Positions 7,450 through 14,927 of a DNA stretch of 44,845 bases are shown in pieces; position 1 is the stretch's first letter; each line of letters opens with the position of its first letter. The notes beneath the pieces were generated by a model that had not been told where the DNA came from, made no database searches, and saw only the letters and a list, made by a program, of their open reading frames with translations. The stretch is from Candidatus Peregrinibacteria bacterium (GTDB taxonomy: Bacteria; Patescibacteriota; Gracilibacteria; Peribacterales; Peribacteraceae): positions 1-44,845 of the forward strand of contig JACPYA010000076.1 of the NCBI GenBank assembly GCA_016196295.1, given 5' to 3'. Position numbers and translations under genes: made by a program.

Positions 7450-7471
7450 AGAAGAGAAGGAGAAGAAAAAA
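7450..7471 (-). promoter_or_regulatory. 22-nt uninterrupted pyrimidine tract
   Basis: The whole gap between the upstream stop and this AUG is C/U in the mRNA (all purine on the plus strand). Confidence 0.55.
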
Positions 7472-7846
7472 TTACCGGGCCGCATCTTTATCGAGCCAAT
7501 CATTCTCCTGTTCCTCCTCGAATCCCTCCCATGCACTGCGCTCCGGAACGGCATGTCCCGCCTCCGTCACCTGCTCGCTGTGCTCGATGTCTGCTGCCGT
7601 CTCGTCCCTGTGCCCGATGGCTTCGGGAGTGCCGGTGCCGGGAAAGTCCCTGCGCGGTCGTACCGGTTCGCCATTGTTGTTTCTGTTCCGCGGGCGTTCG
7701 GGGAAGCAATGCTCATGTTCCGGAAGAAATCTGCCGTGCGTATCCCGAGGGGAAGCGTGCACGAACCTGCCGTGGGGATCCCAATGGGAGGGATGCACAT
7801 ACCCTGCGTGAGCCGGTGCCGATGGTGTGAAAGCGTTCTTTGCCAT
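7472..7846 (-). CDS. His-rich small soluble protein with HGRF repeats
   Basis: 124 residues, hydrophilic. The first 50 residues carry short repeats DPHGRF and DTHGRF with many His, and the C-terminal half is acidic and disordered-looking. No family is recognised. It lies between an 85-residue His-containing protein and the DUF305 remnant, and it is preceded by a C/U-rich leader (7847-7876), like its neighbours. A metal-buffering role is plausible from composition only. Confidence 0.5.
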   Translation of the reverse strand: MAKNAFTPSAPAHAGYVHPSHWDPHGRFVHASPRDTHGRFLPEHEHCFPERPRNRNNNGEPVRPRRDFPGTGTPEAIGHRDETAADIEHSEQVTEAGHAVPERSAWEGFEEEQENDWLDKDAAR

Positions 7847-7876
7847 GGGAGAGTGATGGAAAGAGATAAAAGGAAA
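7847..7876 (-). promoter_or_regulatory. Pyrimidine tract before the His-rich protein
   Basis: 27 of 30 bases are C/U in the mRNA, filling the gap between the preceding stop (7878) and the AUG. Confidence 0.45.
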
Positions 7877-7877
7877 T

Positions 7878-8135
7878 TCAGAGCTGATCGCGTGTGACGG
7901 AGGATTCCCTCCGCTCGATCTCGTGGTGAGCGCCCTCTTCGTTCACGAGAGGAATCTCGTTGTCCCGCTCTCCTATCGATGGCGGTTCAGGGACAGAAAG
8001 CTCGTGATGCTCATCGAGGAGCGATGCTGCGAATGCAGCGGAACTCGCCGAGCCCCGGTGAGCATGACGCGTCTTCCGTTTTCGCGTCGCATGCGCCTTT
8101 TTCTTGTGCCAACGGCTGAGAAACTGATGGAGCAT
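7878..8135 (-). CDS. Small basic/acidic hypothetical protein
   Basis: 85 residues: a Lys/Arg/His-rich start, then an acidic half (EGAHHEIERRES). No recognised domain. Support comes from position (same strand, spaces between stops and starts made of pyrimidine tracts) rather than from homology. Confidence 0.4.
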   Translation of the reverse strand: MLHQFLSRWHKKKAHATRKRKTRHAHRGSASSAAFAASLLDEHHELSVPEPPSIGERDNEIPLVNEEGAHHEIERRESSVTRDQL

Positions 8136-8137
8136 GA

Positions 8138-8233
8138 TCAGTGAAGGAGAAAAAGAGTGAGAAGACAGACCATTCCCGCGAATGTGATGAACATTCTCTG
8201 CACGGTGCCGGTGCTGTGAGTGCGAGTGATCAT
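8138..8233 (-). CDS. Possible 31-residue single-helix membrane peptide
   Basis: MITRTHSTGT, then a hydrophobic helix (MFITFAGMVCLLTLFLLH). The stop lies 2 bp before the next ATG (8135), and a C/U-rich leader precedes its own ATG. Part of the Leu/Phe helix is encoded by a pyrimidine tract, so it could be an artefact of that tract. Confidence 0.35.
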   Translation of the reverse strand: MITRTHSTGTVQRMFITFAGMVCLLTLFLLH

Positions 8234-8314
8234 GGTTGGAAAGGGAGCAGTGAGGCAGTGAGAGAGCGGTGGGGGCGGCAAGGTTAAGCGGAACCCCGCC
8301 GTCCTGTGGAACGG

Positions 8315-8794
8315 TTACGATTCGATGGCGAGTTTGCGGGCCTTGCTCTCGATGGGCTTCGCTTCCTTCTTCGGGAGCGTGATCGTGAGCGTGCCGTTCT
8401 TGGCTTTGCAGCTCGCCTTCGTCTCATCGACGGGAGGGAGAGCGATCTGCCGGAAAAAGGAACCTGAGCATCGTTCCTGGCGGTAGTACTTGCGCTTCTT
8501 CTCCTCGGTTTCCTTCTCCATTTCTCCTTTGATCGTGAGGACGTTGTCCTCGATTTCGATATCGATGTCCTTGGGCTCGTAGCCCGCGACGTTCGCTGCG
8601 ACTGTTATTTCCTTGTCTGTCTCGGAGACATCGACATCGGGCATCCAGTCTGTCGAGAATGGTGTCATTGCGCGGAAGGGGCTGCGGAAGGAATAATCAT
8701 CCCAGAATCGATTCCAGAAGGAGTCGTCGAGCGGGAACCCGAGGCGGGTGCGGGGAGCAAGGAGAGGCCGTTGGCGTTGGAGGAGTTTGACCAT
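8315..8794 (-). CDS. Hsp20 / alpha-crystallin small heat-shock protein
   Basis: 159 residues. The alpha-crystallin domain is about 52-150: VDVSETDKEITVAANVAG, EDNVLTIKGE and NGTLTITLPKKE are the standard strands, including the GTLTITLPK signature. It binds unfolding proteins without ATP as a cytoplasmic oligomer. The short C-terminal tail lacks an obvious I-x-I. TAGAAT upstream (about 8832-8837) and a C/U-rich leader precede the ATG. Placement among metal and redox genes suggests a general-stress island. Confidence 0.95.
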   Translation of the reverse strand: MVKLLQRQRPLLAPRTRLGFPLDDSFWNRFWDDYSFRSPFRAMTPFSTDWMPDVDVSETDKEITVAANVAGYEPKDIDIEIEDNVLTIKGEMEKETEEKKRKYYRQERCSGSFFRQIALPPVDETKASCKAKNGTLTITLPKKEAKPIESKARKLAIES

Positions 8795-8833
8795 GATGAT
8801 GAGATGGGAAAGAAATAGAGAGAAATGATCATT

Positions 8834-9088
8834 CTACCAATGACGACGGACAGGGTGGTAGAACTTCGTGAAGAAAAGCACCACGGCCGCCGCGATGAGG
8901 GCGAAGGAAGCCGATCCCCACAGCCCATAGGGATTGAGTCCGTAATAATCGATGAGATAGCCGCCAGCGAGTGCCGCGACGAGCCCGACGACGATCTCGA
9001 TGGGCATGCTGAAGCCGTAGTCCTTGGCGACTTCTCCGGCGATCCAGCCGGCAATGAGGCCGATGGCGAGAAAGAGGAGGATTTCCAT
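8834..9088 (-). CDS. GlsB/YeaQ/YmgE-family stress membrane protein
   Basis: 84 residues from the ATG at 9088. Three helices carry the family pattern GLIAGWIAGEVAKDYGF and a second glycine-rich helix (GLVAALAGGYL). The family is tied to envelope stress and was once misnamed transglycosylase-associated. TATTCT and a C/U-rich leader precede it. It is the promoter-proximal gene of the whole minus-strand island. Confidence 0.85.
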   Translation of the reverse strand: MEILLFLAIGLIAGWIAGEVAKDYGFSMPIEIVVGLVAALAGGYLIDYYGLNPYGLWGSASFALIAAAVVLFFTKFYHPVRRHW

Positions 9089-9381
9089 GATTGGGAAGGG
9101 AAAGAATAATGAAGAGAAGTGCGCGGGAATGGAGACATCTCCGGCTATCTCCACTCCCGATGCGCACGAGAGGCGGGTGATGCCCAGCCCCTTCTGCTGC
9201 CCGTACCGTTTGTCTTTGAGAACTTGGGTACGGGCATGAGAAGGAACTGGGTCGCACGTAAGAAAGAAAAAGAGAATGAACGAGGCCTACCGGTGAGCCG
9301 TCCGCCGAACCGCAGACTCCAACGGGAGTCGTGCGTGGATAGAAGAGGGCTGGCGCGATGCTTGGCGTGCGAGCGGGATGA

Positions 9382-9415
9382 CCCGACTTCGTCCGCTGAA
9401 GGGGACTACGCCGGG
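9382..9415 (-). repeat. REP-like palindrome, copy 2
   Basis: Minus strand: CCCGGC-GTAG-TCC, then CCTTCAGC, then GGA-CGAAG-TCGGG. It has the same frame as the other copies with a degenerate inner stem. Confidence 0.7.
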
Positions 9416-9448
9416 CAAGATCCACGTTCGCAAGCGGATGGAGAATCG

Positions 9449-9511
9449 CGTGCCTGCACGCCGTAGTGCTGCTGACCGTTCACTGATGACGGCGTTACGG
9501 CACGCAGGCGT
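9449..9511. repeat. Long imperfect palindrome
   Basis: Arms around GCCTGCACGCCGTA and its near reverse complement (TTACGGCACGCAGGC) are separated by about 35 bases. Not obviously coding. Confidence 0.5.
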
Positions 9512-9518
9512 GGGAGGC

Positions 9519-9552
9519 CGACCCTTCGACTCGCTTCGTTCGCTCAGGGTCG
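9519..9552. repeat. CGACCCT...AGGGTCG hairpin
   Basis: A 7-bp perfect outer stem encloses an inner CGACTCGCTTCGTTCG palindromic segment. Confidence 0.55.
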
Positions 9553-9593
9553 TTCGATCGATCATGTGATGGAAAGGAACGGATCGTGAGCGA

Positions 9594-9612
9594 GCCCCGC
9601 AAGTAGCGGGGC
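9594..9612. repeat. GCCCCGC-aagta-GCGGGGC hairpin
   Basis: Perfect 7-bp G+C stem with a 5-nt loop. No T-run follows. Confidence 0.6.
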
Positions 9613-9734
9613 GAGTCGAACGGCAGGAGTGGTGTCCATGCGCGACTCCAACGCTACTCACCACAAAGATTTCCGCAAGGGTATGCGGTATACCTTATGT
9701 TGTCAGGATTTAGGATCTAGGCACGAGACTGGAC

Positions 9735-9765
9735 CGCGTAAAGGCGCGAAAGCAGCCTTTACGCG
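9735..9765 (-). repeat. Strong hairpin overlapping the transposase stop
   Basis: CGCGTAAAGGC and GCCTTTACGCG form a perfect 11-bp stem with a 9-nt loop. The transposase TAA lies in one arm. It could end transcription, though no T-run follows. Confidence 0.55.
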
Positions 9766-10676
9766 CCACGTGGCCGCGCAGCGGCTTTACGTGGCTCTGT
9801 GTCGCGCCCACGCGGCACAGCCGCATCCAGCTGAATTGTGTCCGCATGCGCCCACGAGACGAGGAAGTCCGCAGGCATGAGTTCCGTGATCTTCAATGCT
9901 TGGGTTTCGGAGGTGAGCAGACGGTTGTTGTACTTCCACTCGAGTTCCTTCAGGTACAGGCCGATGTTGCTCTTCCAGATGCCATGATGCTTCTGCAGCC
10001 GTTCACTCATCCACGCCCACAGTCTCTCCGCTCCATCCTTCAGCCGTTCGTTGTCCGTGAAGCGGTGAAACTTCCCGCGACAGATGAATCCCGCGTACGC
10101 TGAGAATTTCCGCTTCTCGTCTGTGAGCGGAGCATCGAAGCGGAAGCTCGCTTCGTCGTCGGGAAGCGGATCGATGAAGATGCGGTTATCCGCCAGCACT
10201 TTCACTCCGAAGATGGGGCTGTCGCCGCTCTTGCGCCCCTTGCACCCGAAGCGGCTGCGGCAGCGTCGGCAGAAGGCGCTGTCGTGGATTGCATGATCGC
10301 ATGCCTCGGGGGTCTTTAGGAGTTGCAGTTTCCCCGGCGTGAGATTCTGCGAGGCGAGCAGCATCCGGAAGCGGTCGTAGACGGCGGAGGCGAGGCGGTA
10401 GTGGTAACCCGTCATGTCCGATGCCTGCTTCGCGGTGAGGTTAAGGCAGAAGCAGAGGAGGAGGTCTGCATACTGTTTGAGCTTCGTTGCATCGGTCTTT
10501 TTCTCCGGATTGAACTTCGTGCCGCAGGCGCTGCATTTTTTGCGTCCGTCCTTGAGCGTGTAGAGCTTGGTGCGGACACGGCAGGAGGGACAGAGCAGAT
10601 GGCGAGAGCGATCCTGTGCATGGGTCTGCACTTTCTCGGTAAGTTTTGCCAAGAGGGATTCTGACCGGATAATCAC
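9759..10676 (-). mobile_element. IS1595/ISXO2-like transposase
   Basis: 305 residues from a GTG (TACAAT 13 nt upstream). The amino-terminal zinc ribbon is CPSC (29-32) with CSAC (53-56). A helix-turn-helix-like region follows, then a DDE-type core. By position I assign IHD, LTD and the Glu of GAERLWAW as the acidic triad. The C-terminal HHGIWKSNIGLYLKELEWKYNN matches the IS1595 pattern. A cysteine-rich insert (CRRCRSRFGC) is unusual. The last 20 or so residues (RGRDTEPRKAAARPRGA) are encoded by palindromic repeat DNA, so the gene's 3' end has probably been remodelled. I could not find clear terminal inverted repeats or target duplications. Confidence 0.75.
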
Positions 10677-10714
10677 GGTTGGAAACCCGATTGTACCACG
10701 GAGTCGGCTCGCCG

Positions 10715-10743
10715 GCCGTAGTCCGCCTGAGGCGGACGAAGGC
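10715..10743 (+). repeat. REP-like palindrome, copy 3
   Basis: GCC-GTAG-TCCGCC-TGA-GGCGGA-CGAAG-GC. It lies just upstream of the transposase gene and opposite in orientation to copies 1, 2 and 4. Confidence 0.75.
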
Positions 10744-10768
10744 TGGTCCTATCCTGTGCATAGACACT

Positions 10769-10790
10769 AAAAAAACTCCAAGGAGAGTTC
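10769..10790 (-). terminator. Rho-independent terminator after rtcB
   Basis: Minus strand: AACTCTCCTTGGAGTT followed by a run of T. It lies 33 bp after the RtcB stop. Confidence 0.6.
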
Positions 10791-10822
10791 GCTTTGACGC
10801 ATTTGTTGCCCATTTCCTGTTG

Positions 10823-12295
10823 CTATCCCTTGATGACTCCGAGCGGCCGGAGCTTGGCGACTTTCAAAGAGATCCCCTCATCATGCATCACCTGCACGAC
10901 CTCGGAGACGTCCTTGTATGCGTGGGGCATCTCTTCGGCAATCGTGCGATACCCGTGAGCGCGTACCTCGACGCCGAAGCGATCCATTTCGTCGCGGAGA
11001 TTCCTCCCTTTGCACGCACGCATCGATGCATGCCTGCTCATGACTCTGCCCGCGCCGTGGCAGCAGCTCCCGAATGTCTCCGTCATCGCCTTCTGCGTGC
11101 CTTTGAGGACGTAGCTCGCCCTCCCCATATCGCCGGGAACGAGAACGGGCTGACCCGTCTCGCGGTAGATCTCCGGCAAGTCGGGATGCCCCGGCGGGCA
11201 TGCGCGGGTGGCACCTTTGCGATGAACGCAGCACATTTGTTTCTTCCCGTTGATCACGTGCTCTTCCTTCTTCGCGATGTTGTGGCAGACGTCATAGACG
11301 AGATCCATGCCGAGCGTGCGATCCGGCATGCGCAGCGTCTCGCGGAACACCTGCCGCACGACATGCATCATCACCTGCCGATTGCTCCACGCGAAATGCG
11401 CGGCAGCAGCCATTGCGGCCCAGTATTGCTCACCTTCGGGCGAATGGAGCGGCACGGAGCAGAGTTCCGGATCGGGCAGCTCGATGCCGTACTTCTCTCG
11501 CCCGATTCTCGTGAATGCATGCACGGCATCGTCGCAGACTTGGTAGCCGAGCCCCCGCGAACCGGAGTGGATGAGGACGGTGATCATGCCTTTTTCGAGA
11601 CTGAATACACGCGCGGCCTCTTCATCGAAGATTTCCTCGACTACCTGTATTTCGAGGAAGTGATTGCCGGATCCGAGAGAGCCAAGCTGCTTGCTGCCTC
11701 TCTGCTTTGCTCTGTCGGATACCGCCGAGGCATCTGCCCACGAGAGGAACCCCTGCTGCTCAATCCGTTCTTGATCTTCGGGTGAGCCGAATCCTTTGCG
11801 AATCACCACGCCGACTCCGCCGTTCAGAATACGATCAACCTCTTCGATACTGAGCGTACCGGCAGCGCCTTCCGAACCGACTCCGGTGGGAATCGCCGCG
11901 AAGAGCGCGACGACGAGGTCGCGCACCTTCGGTTTCACGTCGTCCAGATGCAGATTGCTCCGCATCAACCGCACGCCGCAGTTGATGTCATAGCCGACCC
12001 CTCCCGGCGAGATGACGCCCGTCTCGATATCGGTTGCAGCAACCCCGCCAATCGGGAATCCGTAGCCCCAGTGGATATCCGGCATGCCGAGCGAAACCTC
12101 AAGAATGCCCGGCAAGTACGCGACGTTCTTCACCTGCTCGAGCGCGCGGTCGTGGTCCAGGTCCCCCAGCATTTTTCGGGAAGCGTAGACACGGCCCGGA
12201 ACACGCATCCCGCCTTCCTTGGGGATTTCCCACGAATTTTCCGTGCGTTGTACCAAACGAATACCGCCGATGGCGAGTTCTGAATGTTTCGTCAT
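10823..12295 (-). CDS. rtcB: RNA-splicing ligase RtcB
   Basis: 490 residues, full length. It joins 2',3'-cyclic phosphate or 3'-phosphate RNA ends to 5'-OH ends using GTP and Mn. Visible metal and nucleotide residues are D-I-N-C (103-106), SLGSGNHF (206-213), HSGSRGLG (243-250), CHNIAK (337-342) and the guanylylated His413 in HGAGR. The ATG overlaps the stop of the archease gene (ATGA), giving coupled expression of enzyme and activator. Likely substrates are damaged or spliced tRNA. A terminator hairpin follows at 10769. Confidence 0.97.
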   Translation of the reverse strand: MTKHSELAIGGIRLVQRTENSWEIPKEGGMRVPGRVYASRKMLGDLDHDRALEQVKNVAYLPGILEVSLGMPDIHWGYGFPIGGVAATDIETGVISPGGVGYDINCGVRLMRSNLHLDDVKPKVRDLVVALFAAIPTGVGSEGAAGTLSIEEVDRILNGGVGVVIRKGFGSPEDQERIEQQGFLSWADASAVSDRAKQRGSKQLGSLGSGNHFLEIQVVEEIFDEEAARVFSLEKGMITVLIHSGSRGLGYQVCDDAVHAFTRIGREKYGIELPDPELCSVPLHSPEGEQYWAAMAAAAHFAWSNRQVMMHVVRQVFRETLRMPDRTLGMDLVYDVCHNIAKKEEHVINGKKQMCCVHRKGATRACPPGHPDLPEIYRETGQPVLVPGDMGRASYVLKGTQKAMTETFGSCCHGAGRVMSRHASMRACKGRNLRDEMDRFGVEVRAHGYRTIAEEMPHAYKDVSEVVQVMHDEGISLKVAKLRPLGVIKG

Positions 12296-12723
12296 AGATC
12301 GAGGGTGAATGTCGCTTTCCAGCCTTCTTGCGTTTGCTTCAACTCCGCCCCGTGGTACGTCACGGCTTTGATCTCGGTTCTGTAGGGATGTTTTTTCCGA
12401 TCGAACCGCTCGCCCGTGAGAGTCGCCTGAATCGAGCAGAGCCAGTCACTGCCGTCGATGCCGAGGAAAGTGATGCGGCAGTCACGCGCGACGAAGCCGT
12501 CATCGTTGAAGAGATCCAGCGCTTTGCGCAGAAAATTGATGAAGAGTTCCTCATCCACTTGACCGAATGCTTCTATCCGCCGCTCGTCCTTCGCCTCCAC
12601 CTTGTCGAGATCCGTGATGGTGGAAAAGAGCGCCTTCGCGGCATCGGCAAAGAGTTCTTCTCTCGTCGCTCCCGTCACGCGGTATCGGATGTCGCCTGTG
12701 TGCGGGAGTTCGGTGAAGGGCAT
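12292..12723 (-). CDS. Archease (RtcB cofactor)
   Basis: 143 residues from the ATG at 12723. Family features include the start LPHTGDIRYRVTGATREELFADAAKALF, with the metal-binding Asp near the amino end, and the C-terminal VTYHGAELKQTQEGWKATFTLDL. Archease speeds RtcB guanylylation and widens NTP use. It is the first gene of a two-gene operon. TAGAAT sits 7 nt before the ATG, so the mRNA is probably leaderless. The upstream in-frame Met at 12795 overlaps the divergent gene and is unlikely. Confidence 0.93.
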   Translation of the reverse strand: MPFTELPHTGDIRYRVTGATREELFADAAKALFSTITDLDKVEAKDERRIEAFGQVDEELFINFLRKALDLFNDDGFVARDCRITFLGIDGSDWLCSIQATLTGERFDRKKHPYRTEIKAVTYHGAELKQTQEGWKATFTLDL

Positions 12724-12730
12724 ACGAAAT

Positions 12731-12736
12731 ATTCTA
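12731..12736 (-). promoter_or_regulatory. -10 box of the archease-rtcB operon
   Basis: TAGAAT, 7 nt before the ATG. Confidence 0.5.
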
Positions 12737-12780
12737 GCGGAGATCATGCGGAAAACGTACCCGCGCATGCGCAATGAGCG

Positions 12781-12786
12781 TACAAT
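12781..12786 (+). promoter_or_regulatory. -10 box of the gene at 12795
   Basis: TACAAT, 8 nt before the ATG. It is back-to-back with the archease promoter in a 71-bp spacer. Confidence 0.5.
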
Positions 12787-12794
12787 GAACTGCA

Positions 12795-13133
12795 ATGCTC
12801 ACATGGACACCTCGCATCCTGGCCATCCTCTACATCGGCTTCATCAGCATCTTCGCGTTCGATGTCTTCGACCAGGGTTACTTCCTATGGGAAACAATTC
12901 TGGCGCTCTTCATGCACCTCATCCCTTCATACATTCTCATAGGTGCGACCGTGCTTGCATGGAAGAGGCCGAAGCTCGGCGGCATAGGGTTTCTCCTTCT
13001 CAGCATTGTCTTCACGCTGTTCTTCAAGACGTATCAAGCTGTCGTGAATTTCACGCTCGTCTCCGTGCCGCTGCTCATCATCGGGGCGCTGTTCCTCGCC
13101 GATGCATCTTTGCGGAGTCGTTTCACGCGTTGA
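12795..13133 (+). CDS. Four-helix membrane protein (DUF7670-like)
   Basis: 112 residues with helices about 7-28, 33-55, 61-82 and 86-103. Glu33 and His41 (WETILALFMHLIPSY) and the WKRPKLGG loop are the recognisable points. The pattern matches small conserved membrane proteins annotated DUF7670; the function is unknown. It is divergent from archease and leaderless by its promoter position. Confidence 0.7.
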   Translation: MLTWTPRILAILYIGFISIFAFDVFDQGYFLWETILALFMHLIPSYILIGATVLAWKRPKLGGIGFLLLSIVFTLFFKTYQAVVNFTLVSVPLLIIGALFLADASLRSRFTR

Positions 13134-13149
13134 GCGCTATACCCTTTCT

Positions 13150-13299
13150 ATGGATCCACGCACAGATCGGACAGTGTGCGAAGGAAGGCGTTTCGCGGAC
13201 GATCATCATACACTGCAAATCGCAGATCGTGGAACGAGAGACAAGGGAAAGGGCGTGTCTGCATCGGTTGCTTACGACAGTATGTATCTTGCTTTGTAG
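13150..13299 (+). CDS. Possible 49-residue leaderless small ORF
   Basis: TATACC sits 6 nt before the ATG, as in other genes here. The peptide is hydrophilic (RTDRTVCEGRRFADDHH...) with no recognised family. A competing minus-strand frame over the same bases encodes an HCPIC-containing peptide. Neither is well supported. Confidence 0.25.
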   Translation: MDPRTDRTVCEGRRFADDHHTLQIADRGTRDKGKGVSASVAYDSMYLAL

Positions 13300-13358
13300 G
13301 AAATAATTCACGGAAAAGGCAGGCTCTGGTAGAGTGGAGCTTTGCTTCCCTTCGTCCT

Positions 13359-13556
13359 ATGCTTCCCAACCACGTTTACAACCTCATGGAGCAGCTTGTG
13401 CAGGAGAGCCAGAGCCTCTGGCGGCTCGACCAGTACATTCGCGACGCCAAGAAGTGCAAGGACTGCAGGACGTTCTGGAAGAAGTTGAAGAAGGATAAAG
13501 AAGCGCACATCAAGGAACTCACCGCGATGGTGAAGAAGCACTGCAATGACAAATAA
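13359..13556 (+). CDS. Small Lys-rich protein with Cys pair
   Basis: 65 residues from the ATG at 13359. It is helical and charged, with CKDC at 33-36 and a C-terminal coiled-coil-like LKKDKEAHIKELTAMVKKH. No family recognised. TAGAGT and a C/U-rich leader precede it. It lies 15 bp before gpmA on the same strand, so it may be cotranscribed. Confidence 0.55.
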   Translation: MLPNHVYNLMEQLVQESQSLWRLDQYIRDAKKCKDCRTFWKKLKKDKEAHIKELTAMVKKHCNDK

Positions 13557-13571
13557 TCCTCTCTGCGCTGC

Positions 13572-14270
13572 ATGAATGCTGTTTCGTTCCCAACGGCTCG
13601 CCGACACACCCTGCACGCAGGGACGCTCGTGGCGTTCCGTCACGGGCAATCCGAATGGAACCTCGAGAACCGTTTCACAGGATGGACGGACGTACCGTTG
13701 ACGGAACAAGGAAGAAGGGACGCTGTTCTTCTCGCGGAAGCATTGCGAGATTTTCGTTTTGACAGGGCCTTTGCGTCCAGACTGGAACGCTCGCAGGAAA
13801 CCGTCCGTATCATCCTCCGAACGCTGGGACAAGAAGGCATTCCGATGGAAGTGGATTCGGCTCTCAACGAGCGCCATTACGGCGATCTGCAGGGCATGAA
13901 TAGAGTCGAGATTGCCGCGAAGTACGGCGCGGAGCAAGTGCGACTCTGGCGGCGCACATATACGGCGCGTCCTCCGAACGGCGAAAGCATCGAGGACTGC
14001 GAAGCGCGGACGTGGCGCTATATGCAGCACTATGTCCTGCCGCATGCGGAAGCCGGGAAGACCGTGCTCGTTTCCGCCCACGGCAACAGTCTGCGCCCGA
14101 TCGTCATGCATTTCGAGAATATGAGCGGCGAAGAGGTTGCGGCACTCACGATCGATTCCTGCTGCCCTCATATCTACACTCGGCGAAACGGCATGATGCG
14201 TACGGAAGTGAGGAGAGTGCCGGGCGTGTCGGTCTTCGAAGATCATCTCACCGTTCCCGCACGACGATGA
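13572..14270 (+). CDS. gpmA: 2,3-bisphosphoglycerate-dependent phosphoglycerate mutase
   Basis: 232 residues. RHGQSEWN (23-30) holds the phosphorylated His24. NRFTGWTDVPLTEQG is the GpmA-specific stretch. Glu100 is in ERHYGDLQGMN and the second catalytic His170 in SAHGNSLR. It interconverts 3- and 2-phosphoglycerate in glycolysis. It is slightly shorter than the E. coli enzyme at the C-terminus. Its TGA overlaps the ATG of the hydrolase gene (ATGA). Confidence 0.93.
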   Translation: MNAVSFPTARRHTLHAGTLVAFRHGQSEWNLENRFTGWTDVPLTEQGRRDAVLLAEALRDFRFDRAFASRLERSQETVRIILRTLGQEGIPMEVDSALNERHYGDLQGMNRVEIAAKYGAEQVRLWRRTYTARPPNGESIEDCEARTWRYMQHYVLPHAEAGKTVLVSAHGNSLRPIVMHFENMSGEEVAALTIDSCCPHIYTRRNGMMRTEVRRVPGVSVFEDHLTVPARR

Positions 14271-14917
14271 AGCACAAAAGGAACTCCACCACCGTGCAGA
14301 TTCCCGCGGACGGAGTGGAACTCCCCGGCATTCTGATGATCCCTGGGCATGCGCGAGGACTCGTCATTTTTGCGCATGGCACGGGCAGCAGCCGCTTGAG
14401 TCCGCGCAATCAGTACGTTGCGGGCGTCTTGAACGACGCAGGCATCGCCACCCTGCTCTTCGACCTTCTCACACCGGAGGAGGATCAGACCTATGAGAAT
14501 CGCTTCAACATCGATCTCCTCACCGACAGGCTCGCGGCGGCAACACGCTGGACGATGGGTTTCTCTCAGACAAAAGACCTTCGGCTCGGATACTTCGGCG
14601 CGAGCACCGGCGCGGCATCTGCATTGCGAGATGCGGTGCAATTCCCTGCTGAAATCCGCGCTGTCGTCTCGCGCGGCGGGAGACCGGATCTTGCGATGGA
14701 TGTACTGCAGAACGTCGAGGCGCCGGCCCTGTTGATCGTTGGGGGATGCGATTATGAAGTGATCAAACTCAATCAGAAAGCCTACGACCAACTCCATCGC
14801 GCACGGGAGCGGGAGCTTGCCATCGTCGATGAGGCTACGCATCTCTTTGAGGAACCGGGGACACTTGAGGAGGCTGCACGGTTGGCGAAGGAATGGTTCC
14901 TGAAGTTTTTGCGATGA
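14267..14917 (+). CDS. Dienelactone-hydrolase-like alpha/beta hydrolase
   Basis: 216 residues. Core strand LVIFAHGTGSS forms the oxyanion loop, the nucleophile elbow GASTG (111-115) has Ser113, the likely acid is Asp162 (GGCDYEV), and His192 (EATHLF) completes the triad. These are conserved in the short-lid subgroup often annotated as phosphoribosyl transferase partner. That fits the nearby phosphoribosyltransferase at 15471, although the latter is on the other strand. The substrate is unknown. It is translationally coupled to gpmA. Confidence 0.8.
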   Translation: MKHKRNSTTVQIPADGVELPGILMIPGHARGLVIFAHGTGSSRLSPRNQYVAGVLNDAGIATLLFDLLTPEEDQTYENRFNIDLLTDRLAAATRWTMGFSQTKDLRLGYFGASTGAASALRDAVQFPAEIRAVVSRGGRPDLAMDVLQNVEAPALLIVGGCDYEVIKLNQKAYDQLHRARERELAIVDEATHLFEEPGTLEEAARLAKEWFLKFLR

Positions 14918-14927
14918 AAAGATCAAC

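Larger units (their letters stand above)
9089..9758. other. Gene-free repeat island downstream of the transposase
   Basis: About 670 bases without a credible gene; open frames here translate palindromes (for example SERSESKG). It contains a REP-like copy (9382-9415), a 62-bp imperfect palindrome (9449-9511) and hairpins at 9519-9552, 9594-9612 and 9735-9765. The first 150 bases hold the promoter side of the GlsB-like gene. Confidence 0.6.

Noticed and set aside
9287-9664. 125-residue minus-strand frame containing SERSESKG
   Set aside because: This peptide is the translation of a palindromic repeat; no conserved domain and no promoter pattern.
9700-10790. Terminal inverted repeats of an insertion sequence around the transposase
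   Set aside because: I compared both flanks by eye and found no matching ends; the palindromes there are each self-contained.
13123-13311. Minus-strand 62-residue frame with HCPIC
   Set aside because: It overlaps the end of the membrane protein gene and has only one Cys pair; too weak to call against the equally weak plus-strand ORF.
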